Source: Chitinophagaceae bacterium (GTDB lineage Bacteria; Bacteroidota; Bacteroidia; Chitinophagales; Chitinophagaceae). Taken from it: a stretch of DNA of 6,604 nt. Shown piece after piece: positions 1 through 6,144 of the stretch. A program made the position numbers and the translations under genes. The stretch is taken from contig PMUF01000374.1 in NCBI GenBank assembly GCA_003167015.1, positions 1 to 6,604 on the forward strand, written 5' to 3'. The notes beneath the pieces were generated by a model, which saw nothing but the letters and a program-made list of their open reading frames with translations, was not told the origin of the DNA and did not search any database. Every line of letters begins with the position of its first letter. Positions within the stretch are counted from its first letter, which is position 1.

Positions 1-174
1 ATATTCAATCGCTGGGGACAAATGGTCTATTCAACTACCGAAAATGGCCAGGGATGGGACGGAACGCTCGGCGGCAGACCACAGGAAACAGGAACATTTG
101 TATATATGGTACAAGGAAAAGACTATACCGGTAAGATCCACTTTAAGAAAGGAACATTCATCCTCATACGCTAG
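1..174 (+). CDS. C-terminal end of a gliding-motility-associated (CHU_C / T9SS type B) protein, 5' truncated by window edge
   Basis: The frame is open from base 1 and ends at TAG 172-174, giving the last 57 residues of a longer protein. They begin IFNRWGQMVY, continue through a GWDGTLGG stretch and PQETGTFVYM, and end GTFILIR. This order (FNRWG, WDG, P-x-GtfvY, kGtf-LiR) is the signature of the gliding motility-associated C-terminal domain, which acts as a type B sorting signal for the type IX secretion system. The rest of the protein, probably a large repetitive cell-surface or secreted protein, lies outside the window and its function cannot be told. Its stop codon overlaps the stop of the convergent peroxidase gene in the palindrome CTAG, so there is no intergenic terminator. 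Confidence 0.9.
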   Translation: MFNRWGQMVYSTTENGQGWDGTLGGRPQETGTFVYMVQGKDYTGKIHFKKGTFILIR

Positions 175-1214
175 TGCCTGTGAATAAACACCGGCGTAAT
201 CACATACCCCGGCGGCGCAAACAATGGATTCTTTAAAAAGGTCGTATCCGTCAACGTATTCAAAAAGGCCGTCAATTGCCCGATCTCGAAATTCGACAAA
301 GGAAGACGGTGCTGCAGGATGGAATCCGTCAGCGGCGTGACGATCATATTCTTTCGGTAATGCTCGAAGACATTCAACAAGCTGAAAAACCGGCCATCAT
401 GACCATACGGGTGGGTGATGGCCACATTTCGTAAAGACGGCACCCTGAACTTCAACGAATCCCGCCGATCCCCGGTGATCCTCATCCGCCCGTAATCATT
501 CAGGGTATTGTCCGGCGGTATGCCGGTATTGCGATAAGACAGGTCGGTGAACAAAGGCGCCCGATGGCAACTGCTGCACTTCTGCTGAAAAATACCATAA
601 CCCAGCCGCTCCGGCAACAGGAAGGAATCCTTCCCCTGCATCACCCGGTCGTATTTACTGTCCGCACTCACCAGCATCACCAGGAACTGGCTCAACGCCC
701 TACCCATCCGTTGAGTATTGATGGCCGTATCCCCAAAAGCCTCCCTGAACATCCGCACATACGCCGTATCCCGCTGCAGCCTGTGCAGTACCTCCGCGAT
801 GGTCTCACCCATCTCGTTCACCGCCGTTAAGGGCGCCAGCGGCTGAAGGTCCAGGTGATTGATGCCGCCATCCCACATAAACTCCTTTTGCCATGCCAGG
901 TTCTGCAGGGCCGGCGCATTCCTGGTCGTCAGCGTATTGTCGATGCCATGGCTCAACGGGTGTTCATAGGTCGCGAAAGCGCCAAACTGCTGGTGACAGC
1001 TGGCACACGAAATAGTCGAGTCCTTACTCAACGCCGTTTCATAGAACAATTTTCGGCCCAGCAAAAACCCCTCCTTCGTCAAAGGGTTCTTTTTAAAATC
1101 GTATTGCGGCGCCGGCCAACCCGCCGGTACCGGCAGCTTCATTGGGGTCGGCTTTCTCACCCCCATCCAGGCGACCACCATCAAAAGACATCCTATCGTC
1201 ACGAAAGATTTCAT
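171..1214 (-). CDS. MauG/MbnH-like di-heme cytochrome c peroxidase family protein
   Basis: A 347-residue exported di-heme enzyme. Residues 1-20 form a Sec-type signal peptide (hydrophobic run about 7-18), so it should act in the periplasm. Two covalent haem sites are visible: CASCH (C70, C73, H74) and CSSCH (C213, C216, H217). FMWDGG contains W114, which by eye matches the tryptophan lying between the two haems in this superfamily. The late block VPSLRNVA (258-265) then HDGRF (272-276) is diagnostic. Fifteen positions into that block, where classical bacterial peroxidases carry the axial Met, this protein has Y286, the MauG/MbnH pattern. Family members either reduce hydrogen peroxide or, in the MauG/MbnH branch, oxidise a partner protein through a high-valent di-iron state. 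The start overlaps the stop of the MbnP-like gene (ATGA), implying coupled translation and a functional pair. A general peroxidase role cannot be excluded. Confidence 0.93.
   Translation of the reverse strand: MKSFVTIGCLLMVVAWMGVRKPTPMKLPVPAGWPAPQYDFKKNPLTKEGFLLGRKLFYETALSKDSTISCASCHQQFGAFATYEHPLSHGIDNTLTTRNAPALQNLAWQKEFMWDGGINHLDLQPLAPLTAVNEMGETIAEVLHRLQRDTAYVRMFREAFGDTAINTQRMGRALSQFLVMLVSADSKYDRVMQGKDSFLLPERLGYGIFQQKCSSCHRAPLFTDLSYRNTGIPPDNTLNDYGRMRITGDRRDSLKFRVPSLRNVAITHPYGHDGRFFSLLNVFEHYRKNMIVTPLTDSILQHRLPLSNFEIGQLTAFLNTLTDTTFLKNPLFAPPGYVITPVFIHRH
1211..1214 (-). other. ATGA stop/start overlap coupling the MbnP-like and di-heme genes
   Basis: Read on the minus strand, 1214-1211 is ATGA: ATG (1214-1212) starts the di-heme enzyme and TGA (1213-1211) ends the MbnP-like gene. 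Such overlaps normally mean one transcript and translational coupling. It also fixes the start of the downstream gene, since the protein begins there with a normal signal peptide. Confidence 0.85.
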
Positions 1215-1930
1215 GGCGCGACCGAAAACATGGTAGAATAATTATCCGCTATCCGCATCGCCAGCGCCCCGGGCTCATGACATACCGGCGATGAGGCCAG
1301 ATGTACCGGCGACTTCCCGTCAAACCATTTCAGTATATCCGCAGTAATCCTCACCCCTCCACCCGTCAACCCGCTCCGCCCCCCCACATCCAGCGTCACC
1401 GTCCTCAAAGCATTCGAAGGGTCCTTGTAACCGCCGATGTCCCAGGTGAACCTGTGCGCCGGCGAATGGGCCGAATCACTCTCACCTTCCAGCCGCGCAT
1501 AGACATAACCCGTATTCCAGGTCCAGAACATCCCCAGCATCGGGTCCAGATCTCCCCCTTGCACCCCACCCGTATTCGCCAGACTGTCCACACCCACCAC
1601 AAAGCTGATCGTGCGGATATCGGCAAGGTCAGTCGACAGATGCAACACCAGGCTGGAAGAATCGCCCTCGTCCACCAGGTGCGCTTCTTTTAACAACACC
1701 TCCTCCTCATGCTCACCGCTAACGCGAATAGCCGAAACATAGTATTTGAATTGCTGGACGGAAAAAATCTCGCCGAAAGAATTGGAATATAACTCCCCCG
1801 AAAGCTGCAGCGGCCGGTTGCCTGCACAATTCTGAAACCGGATCATCAGGGGATGATGGACAACCGGCCTCAGTCCAAGCACCAGCACCAGTCCGGAAAA
1901 ATAAAGGATACATCGGAATGGGCTCATCAT
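1211..1930 (-). CDS. MbnP-like periplasmic copper-binding protein
   Basis: A 239-residue protein with an N-terminal export signal (hydrophobic run about residues 8-20, no lipobox) and a single MbnP-like domain. Recognisable family blocks are FSVQQFKYYVSAI (56-68), FVVGVDSLANTGG (110-122), DLDPMLGMFWTWNTGYVY (127-144), an ARLEG after it, FTWDIGG (161-167), and a C-terminal HEPGALAMRIADN followed by F235. MbnP was described in methanobactin gene clusters as a copper-binding protein in which the partner di-heme enzyme MbnH converts a tryptophan to kynurenine. Here W136, W138, W163 and W202 are candidates; I cannot say which would be modified or assign copper ligands. C35 and C217 could form a disulfide. 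The gene is first in a two-gene operon with the di-heme enzyme. ATG at 1930 or the adjacent ATG at 1927 is the start, because an in-frame TAG lies at 1948-1946 and no start codon lies between. Confidence 0.85.
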   Translation of the reverse strand: MMSPFRCILYFSGLVLVLGLRPVVHHPLMIRFQNCAGNRPLQLSGELYSNSFGEIFSVQQFKYYVSAIRVSGEHEEEVLLKEAHLVDEGDSSSLVLHLSTDLADIRTISFVVGVDSLANTGGVQGGDLDPMLGMFWTWNTGYVYARLEGESDSAHSPAHRFTWDIGGYKDPSNALRTVTLDVGGRSGLTGGGVRITADILKWFDGKSPVHLASSPVCHEPGALAMRIADNYSTMFSVAP

Positions 1931-1934
1931 TTTC

Positions 1935-1942
1935 CAAAGATA
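1935..1942 (-). promoter_or_regulatory. Putative Bacteroidota -7 box upstream of the MbnP-like operon
   Basis: On the minus strand 1942-1935 reads TATCTTTG, an exact match to the Bacteroidota sigma-factor -7 consensus TAnnTTTG. It ends only 4 bases before the ATG at 1930, so transcription would start at or next to the start codon and the mRNA would be leaderless or nearly so. No -33 TTG is present at the usual distance (around 1962-1965 the minus strand reads GGAG), which lowers confidence. The box lies in the 47-bp gap after the broken LamG gene, so the operon would have its own promoter. Confidence 0.4.
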
Positions 1943-1977
1943 ACCCTATTTTCACCGCTTGCTCCCATCGGGACCCA

Positions 1978-2860
1978 TCATAGTTTAACGAAATTAATGG
2001 TTGTAGTTTTACCCGGTACGCTAACCCTTAGCAGGTAATAGCCGGACGGGAGATTGGACGTGCTGAGTTGCAGGACCGAATTGGTTGAATAGGGAGCCTG
2101 GTCGATCAGCACTTTTCCGGAGAGATCCAATACCTGCATCCGTTGAATGAGGACCTGACCACTATTGACCAACGTAACCTGGTTGGCAACCGGGTTGTTT
2201 TGCAAATGAACACCGGTCGCGACATTTCCAACGGAGACCTCTACTATAGACGACCACGATTGTTGGCCGTCTTTATCCACCTCCATGATCCGGTAAAAAT
2301 CATTTCCTTTGGGCGGGTTCGGGTCAGTGAAGGTATACAACATGACGCCTGCAGTATTGCCGTTGTCCTGGCTGGGTAATTCACCGATGCTGGAGAAATC
2401 GGTGCCGTTGGTAGAACGCTCGATGTCAAAAAAATTATTATCGGCCGAATGGTCTGTCGCCCATTGCAGGTTCACAGTGCTGCCTTCGGCCTGGCCACTG
2501 AAGGATACCCAGTCGAGAGGCAGCGGTGCCTGTCGTAGTAGCAACCTGGCTGCTGGCAGGTGCCGCCATGGTTGTCTTAAACCAATAGCCGATGCTGAAG
2601 TCATTGGCGAGTGCAGTCACCAAACCCGAGGGCAGCGTACCGGTCGAAGTGTTTATGACGAATGCTGTTGCACTATTAGTAGTGCCAAAGCGGTTGACGT
2701 CAAAAGATGTCGCGGTAAGGGTGCCGTTATAACCATTGCCGCTCACATCGACGGCAGAATTGTTCAACGGATACCGGGCGACGCTGCCGGCCGGTAATTG
2801 GGCCAGGAGTAAAACAGGGATCAAAGAGAGACATAGTACAAGCAATATTTGGTAACGCAT
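1978..2860 (-). pseudogene. Broken LamG-domain secreted protein with T9SS type A C-terminal sorting signal (internal deletion plus frame change)
   Basis: Two same-strand frames make one damaged gene. The 5' part starts at ATG 2860 with a clear signal peptide (MRYQILLVLC, ending LLLAQ) and continues into the start of a LamG/concanavalin-like domain: ARYPLNNSAVDVSGNGYNGT, then NRFGTTNSATAF and FSIGYWFKTT. After about TTTGTA the frame becomes nonsense and stops at 2438. The 3' part becomes sensible at LPLDWVSFSGQ (from 2523) in the +1 frame. It carries the fibronectin-III-like block of this phylum's secreted proteins (NLQWATDHSADNNFFDIERS, then FYRIMEVDKDG) and a T9SS type A tail (NNPV near 2200, LDLSGK, LPSGYYLLRV, NFVKL). 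Only about 80 residues of LamG remain where 150 or more are normal, so the break near 2520-2560 is an out-of-frame deletion rather than just a one-base error. The truncated product would lack the sorting signal. Original ligand or substrate unknown. Confidence 0.8.
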
Positions 2861-2966
2861 AACAACTGATTTACAGAATGCTGTCCGGCATGAAAATCCG
2901 GTCACCTACAAATCAGGTCATTAAAAGGGTCATCCGAATATACTCTTTTTATTTATCTTACATGGA

Positions 2967-4442
2967 ATGCTCCCGTGGAAATCCATCATACAATTACAAA
3001 AAGACAGCAGCACGCCTGTTTATTTGCAGATTGCCAATTCCATGGCCGCCGAAATAAAAAAGGGCCGTATCGGCCCGGGGATCAAACTGCCCGGCTCCCG
3101 GCAATTGGCCAACATACTCGTCATCCATCGCAAGACCATCGTCCGGGCCTACGAAGAATTGGCCGCACAAGGCTGGATCGAAATGCGGGCATCGAAAGGA
3201 ACCTTCACCAGCCGTGAACTCCCGGAAGTCAAACCCCGTAGGCTCTCCGCCGAAAAGGCCGCCCCCATGACCTATCCCGCCGAAACAGGTTATCCCGTCC
3301 CCGTAAATACGCTCATCAAGACGCCCGCCCACCCCATGCGGCATATGACCGGCTTCCACGAAGGCCCCGATACCCGCCTGATGCCGGTATATGAATTGGT
3401 CAGGGCCTATCGCAGCGTCCTCTCGAAAAAAGTCAACCTCCGCTATACCTCCTATGTAGATACGGCCGGCGTGGAAAGATTCAGGAAGGTCCTGTCGGAT
3501 TACCTCAACAGCAGCCGCGGCCTCAGGACGACCTTTGAAAATATCATGGTGACACGCGGCGGCACCATGGGACTTTACCTCACCGTAGCCGCCTTGTTTA
3601 AAAAAGGAGATGCCGTCATCGTCGGCGATACCAATTACTATTATGCCGACCGGACATTCATGCAGGCCGGCATGCAATTGATCAGGGTCAGCGTCGATGA
3701 CCATGGCATCGACGTGGAAGCCATCGAAAAGATCAGCCGCCGTAAAAAGATCCATGCGGTGTTCATCACCCCCCACCATCATTTCCCGACCACCGTCACC
3801 CTCTCCGCTGCCCGGCGAATGAGACTCCTCTCCCTCGCTGCCTCCGCCGGCTTCGTCATCATCGAGGATGATTATGATTACGACTTCCACTATCAGAGCT
3901 CGCCCATCCTCCCCCTCGTCAGCGCCGACAACATGGGGATGGTAGTCTATATCGGTACCCTGAGCAAGACTATTTCTCCAGCTATCCGTACAGGTTATGT
4001 CGTCGCTCCCGCCAACCTCATTACTGAGCTGGCCAGGCTCAGACAACTGATAGATACCCAGGGCGATCCCCTGATGGAACTGGCCCTGGCAGACATGTTC
4101 CAGGATGGGACTATTAAAAGGACGTTGAAGAAGGCGCTCCAGGAGTATCGCCACCGCAGGGACTTCGTCTGCTCGGCCCTTTCCCGCCTGCTCTCGGACA
4201 AGATCGATTTCAAAATTCCGGACGGCGGCCTTTCCATCTGGGCCAAATTTCACCCTTCCATTCCCTTGCCGCCCCTCGCGCTGCAACTAAAAGAAAAAGG
4301 CATCATCCTCTCCAACGGGCTGATCCATAATACCACCAATGCTACGCTGAACGCCACCCGCATGGGCTTTGGCTGGATGACGGAAAAAGAATCGGAAAAG
4401 GCCATCGACATCCTCGACGCCACGATCCGCTACAACACATAA
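2967..4442 (+). CDS. MocR/GabR-type regulator: GntR winged-helix domain fused to a PLP-dependent aminotransferase-like domain
   Basis: A 491-residue cytoplasmic transcription factor of normal length for the MocR/PdxR family. Residues 15-83 are a GntR winged helix: PVYLQIANSM, GIKLPGSRQLA, then IHRKTIVRAYEELAAQGWIE and the wing SKGTFTS. Residues 84-125 are a linker. Residues 126-488 form a fold-type I aminotransferase-like domain: RYTSYVDTAGVERFR (159-173), MVTRGGTMGL (194-203), FITPHHHFPTT (266-276), EDDYDYDFHY (300-309) and the PLP lysine K334 in GTLSKT. E300 to K334 matches the spacing in GabR as I recall it, making D301 the residue facing the pyridine nitrogen. R465 in TRMGFGW fits the substrate-carboxylate arginine. 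Family members sense PLP or a PLP-amino acid adduct and often control PLP synthesis or amine metabolism. Such genes are frequently next to their targets, but here the divergent neighbour is a pseudogene, so the regulon is unknown. No convincing -7 box precedes it. Confidence 0.92.
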   Translation: MLPWKSIIQLQKDSSTPVYLQIANSMAAEIKKGRIGPGIKLPGSRQLANILVIHRKTIVRAYEELAAQGWIEMRASKGTFTSRELPEVKPRRLSAEKAAPMTYPAETGYPVPVNTLIKTPAHPMRHMTGFHEGPDTRLMPVYELVRAYRSVLSKKVNLRYTSYVDTAGVERFRKVLSDYLNSSRGLRTTFENIMVTRGGTMGLYLTVAALFKKGDAVIVGDTNYYYADRTFMQAGMQLIRVSVDDHGIDVEAIEKISRRKKIHAVFITPHHHFPTTVTLSAARRMRLLSLAASAGFVIIEDDYDYDFHYQSSPILPLVSADNMGMVVYIGTLSKTISPAIRTGYVVAPANLITELARLRQLIDTQGDPLMELALADMFQDGTIKRTLKKALQEYRHRRDFVCSALSRLLSDKIDFKIPDGGLSIWAKFHPSIPLPPLALQLKEKGIILSNGLIHNTTNATLNATRMGFGWMTEKESEKAIDILDATIRYNT

Positions 4443-4451
4443 TCTCCCCCC

Positions 4452-4514
4452 GTATCAATGTCATCCGACCTCGCGCCTCAATGACCATCCATCCGCCCCC
4501 CTCAATGACCATCC
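4452..4514. repeat. Short tandem repeat, about 24-bp period, at the 3' end of the SnoaL-ABM gene
   Basis: CCTCAATGACCATCC occurs exactly at 4476-4490 and 4500-4514. A degenerate third copy, TATCAATGTCATCC, lies at 4453-4466, so the spacing is about 24 bp. The rightmost copy contains the stop and last codons (DGH) of the minus-strand SnoaL-ABM gene, so the array looks like a duplicated gene tail. I see no hairpin or T-tract here, so it does not look like an intrinsic terminator for either convergent gene. Confidence 0.7.
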
Positions 4515-5320
4515 CACTCCGTATAAAGCCCCCTGTCTATGGTAATATTCAACCTCTTCATCATACCCATCGGGTCGAATCCTTCTTTTTTATACTCCTC
4601 CTGCACCGCCTCCTTAGCCTTGCTGACCGCTTCCATATCCGCCCAGCGCGCTACCGTGATACAGATCAGATTGCCCTGCTGGTCCTTACGCTCGTAGGCC
4701 ACATCGGTAATAAAGCCGGGTAAGGTCTTGATAAAGTTTCGGTTAATAGCCGTTCGCTCATGAAATTCACTGATACCTGCAGCCGGGATAAAGAATTTAT
4801 CTATAAAATTCACGTCCTCCTTCCGCGGCCCGGCGAAAGGCGTCAGATCTACAGGCAGCAGACCCAGTCCCTGCCAAAAGCCCAGCCGGTCGGTCAGGGT
4901 TTCCGCCCGCACAATTTTTTCATCTTTCAGCCCAAAAACTGCCATTCCATCGTTGGTGATCGATTTGCGGGTGGCAGGGATATTCCTGAAGGGCCCGCTC
5001 TGAGTACCCTGCCATGTCCAGTTGACCACAACTCTATCATCTTCGGCTACCAGATCTTTAATCGTGTAATGGATATCCGGGAAGGACTTAAGCAGCGGCT
5101 CCACAAACGCCCGAAATCCGGCCGATCCTTTTTCTCCCTGCGGACCGGTGAAATCAGCGGCGAAAAGATCGGGCAGGAGCCCCAGGTTCCCCTTGTTCAA
5201 TGATTCTTCAAACAACTTTCTTACGACTTCTTTGTTCCTTTCAATTGTTGACATTGTATTATTTTTGATTGTTAAGCCTGAATAGATCAGCATAGCCAAC
5301 GCGGCAAGTACTGGTTTCAT
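4502..5320 (-). CDS. Two-domain protein: SnoaL-like (ester cyclase family) domain fused to an ABM-like monooxygenase domain
   Basis: 272 residues from the ATG at 5320, or 250 from the ATG at 5254 (M23). Residues about 27-155 are SnoaL-like: NKEVVRKLFEESLNKGNLGLL, FAADFTG, SFPDIHYTIKDLVAEDDRVVV, a GTQSGPF loop and DEKIVRAETLTDRLG. This fold is shared by polyketide ester cyclases and many uncharacterised small enzymes. Residues about 169-265 resemble antibiotic biosynthesis monooxygenase (ABM) proteins: VNFIDKFFIPAAGISEFHER, NFIKTLPGFITDVAYER, ITVARWAD, then YKKEGFDP and LNITIDRGLY. Substrate and reaction cannot be assigned; no biosynthetic genes are nearby. The first 22 residues are hydrophobic (VLAALAMLIYSGL) without an obvious cleavage site. 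The 5254 start is favoured because MSTIERNKE is the usual beginning of the family, the preceding bases are AT-rich, and it leaves room for promoters. The divergent AraC gene is the likely regulator. Confidence 0.85.
   Translation of the reverse strand: MKPVLAALAMLIYSGLTIKNNTMSTIERNKEVVRKLFEESLNKGNLGLLPDLFAADFTGPQGEKGSAGFRAFVEPLLKSFPDIHYTIKDLVAEDDRVVVNWTWQGTQSGPFRNIPATRKSITNDGMAVFGLKDEKIVRAETLTDRLGFWQGLGLLPVDLTPFAGPRKEDVNFIDKFFIPAAGISEFHERTAINRNFIKTLPGFITDVAYERKDQQGNLICITVARWADMEAVSKAKEAVQEEYKKEGFDPMGMMKRLNITIDRGLYTEWDGH
5260..5267 (+). promoter_or_regulatory. Putative -7 box for the AraC-family gene
   Basis: 5260-5267 reads TATTTTTG, an exact match to the Bacteroidota -7 consensus TAnnTTTG. 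Transcription would begin near 5274, giving a leader of about 50 nt to the ATG at 5326 or about 110 nt to the TTG at 5383. The nearest TTTG upstream (5231-5234) is 25 bp away, further than the usual -33 spacing. The box lies inside the N-terminal extension of the neighbouring gene and fits best if that gene starts at 5254. Confidence 0.4.
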
Positions 5321-5325
5321 GTATT

Positions 5326-6144
5326 ATGTTTTCTCAAAAGTACAAGCCCCGGATAGCGAAGAATTGTAAAAAATCATTGATCTTGAAAGTAGAACGATAT
5401 ATCCCGGCCGCCAGACTGCAGCCTTTTATCAAGGATTATATGTTCATCGAAACGGAATCCGAAACGGACAACTGTATCCTGCCGGATACCTCCATCGTCC
5501 TGTCTGTCCGGTATCGCGGCCATATATCCATGCAAGAAAATAACCTGCCCGGCGTGGTCTTGTCCGGGATAAGAAAATCGGCAAAAAATATTCATTACGC
5601 CGGACAGTCCGGTAACCTGCTGGTCAGATTCACCCCTGGCGGCGCAGCAGCATTCTTCTCAGAGCCGTTGAACGAATGGGTGGACCAAAGCCTGCCCGCA
5701 GCCTTCCTCAAAAATTATTCGGACATCCGCCCATTGCCTGACCGGCTGGCAGCATGCGGGACTAAAGAAGAAATGATCGCCCTGCTCGAACAAGTGTTGG
5801 TGCCCAGGTTGATCAACTCCAAACCAGACCCGCTCATCTCACTCGCGATCCAAAAGATCCGTTCGGCCGGAGGGCTGATACCCATCAGACAATTGACGAG
5901 ACAGCTATACCTCAGCCAGGATGCTTTCGAAAAAAGATTCAGACAGACAGTGGGCACATCCCCTAAACATTTCTCGACCATTATCCGTTTGCGGAAAGCT
6001 ATCCACACACATTCCAACGCCAATAGCCTCACCGACACCGCACTCTCAGCCGGCTATTACGATCAGGCGCATTTTATCAAAGACTTCAAAGGATTCGCCG
6101 GCCAGCCGCCGGGCCAATTCTTCCGCAACGGCCGATATTGGTAA
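5326..6144 (+). CDS. AraC-family transcriptional regulator (DUF6597-type N-terminal domain)
   Basis: A 272-residue cytoplasmic regulator. Residues 20-130 match the N-terminal domain common in Bacteroidota AraC proteins: KVERYIPAARLQPFIKDYMF, then ILPDTSIVLSVRYRG and LLVRFTPGGAAAFF. Residues about 174-268 hold the paired AraC helix-turn-helices: first IRQLTRQLYLSQDAFEKRFR, second LTDTALSAGYYDQAHFIKDF, ending GQFFRNGRYW. Homologues usually begin close to the KVERYIP motif, so the first 19 residues (basic, MFSQKYKP onward) may not be translated; a TTG at 5383 would give the expected start. Taken literally, the ATG at 5326 lies 5 bp from the divergent neighbour's first ATG. It is divergent from the SnoaL-ABM gene, its likely target, and convergent with a paralogue whose two DNA-contacting helices are almost identical. 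The ligand is unknown. Confidence 0.9.
   Translation: MFSQKYKPRIAKNCKKSLILKVERYIPAARLQPFIKDYMFIETESETDNCILPDTSIVLSVRYRGHISMQENNLPGVVLSGIRKSAKNIHYAGQSGNLLVRFTPGGAAAFFSEPLNEWVDQSLPAAFLKNYSDIRPLPDRLAACGTKEEMIALLEQVLVPRLINSKPDPLISLAIQKIRSAGGLIPIRQLTRQLYLSQDAFEKRFRQTVGTSPKHFSTIIRLRKAIHTHSNANSLTDTALSAGYYDQAHFIKDFKGFAGQPPGQFFRNGRYW
5335..5342 (-). promoter_or_regulatory. Putative -7 box for the SnoaL-ABM gene
   Basis: On the minus strand 5342-5335 reads TACTTTTG, an exact match to TAnnTTTG. Transcription would start near 5328, leaving a leader of about 74 nt to the ATG at 5254, or fewer than 10 nt to the ATG at 5320. No TTG is seen at the -33 position (minus strand ACAATT near there). Together with the plus-strand box at 5260 it makes an overlapping divergent promoter pair, with the two transcripts sharing about 50 bp. 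Confidence 0.4.

Noticed and set aside
564..1241. Plus-strand open frames of 88 and 128 codons opposite the di-heme gene
   Set aside because: Arg/His-rich translations without domains, lying across both haem-motif regions of a clear minus-strand gene.
1960..1980. TCCC-ATC-GGGA hairpin as terminator of the broken LamG gene
   Set aside because: A 4-bp stem with no T-tract is too weak to call.
2438..2604. Programmed ribosomal frameshift joining the two LamG frames
   Set aside because: No slippery heptamer or following stem was seen, and the LamG domain is missing its second half, so a frameshift alone would not restore a normal protein.
2861..2905. Earlier start (2905) for the broken LamG gene
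   Set aside because: It would put 15 non-hydrophobic residues before a perfect signal peptide that begins at the ATG 2860.
2941..2961. TATCTTAC at 2954-2961 as the MocR promoter -7 box
   Set aside because: It misses the last two consensus bases, has no -33 element, and would put the transcription start on the start codon.
2994..4286. 430-codon open frame on the minus strand opposite the MocR gene
   Set aside because: It is the antisense shadow of a well-supported MocR protein. Its translation is Gly/Asp/His-rich and has no recognisable domain; the open frame follows from codon bias.
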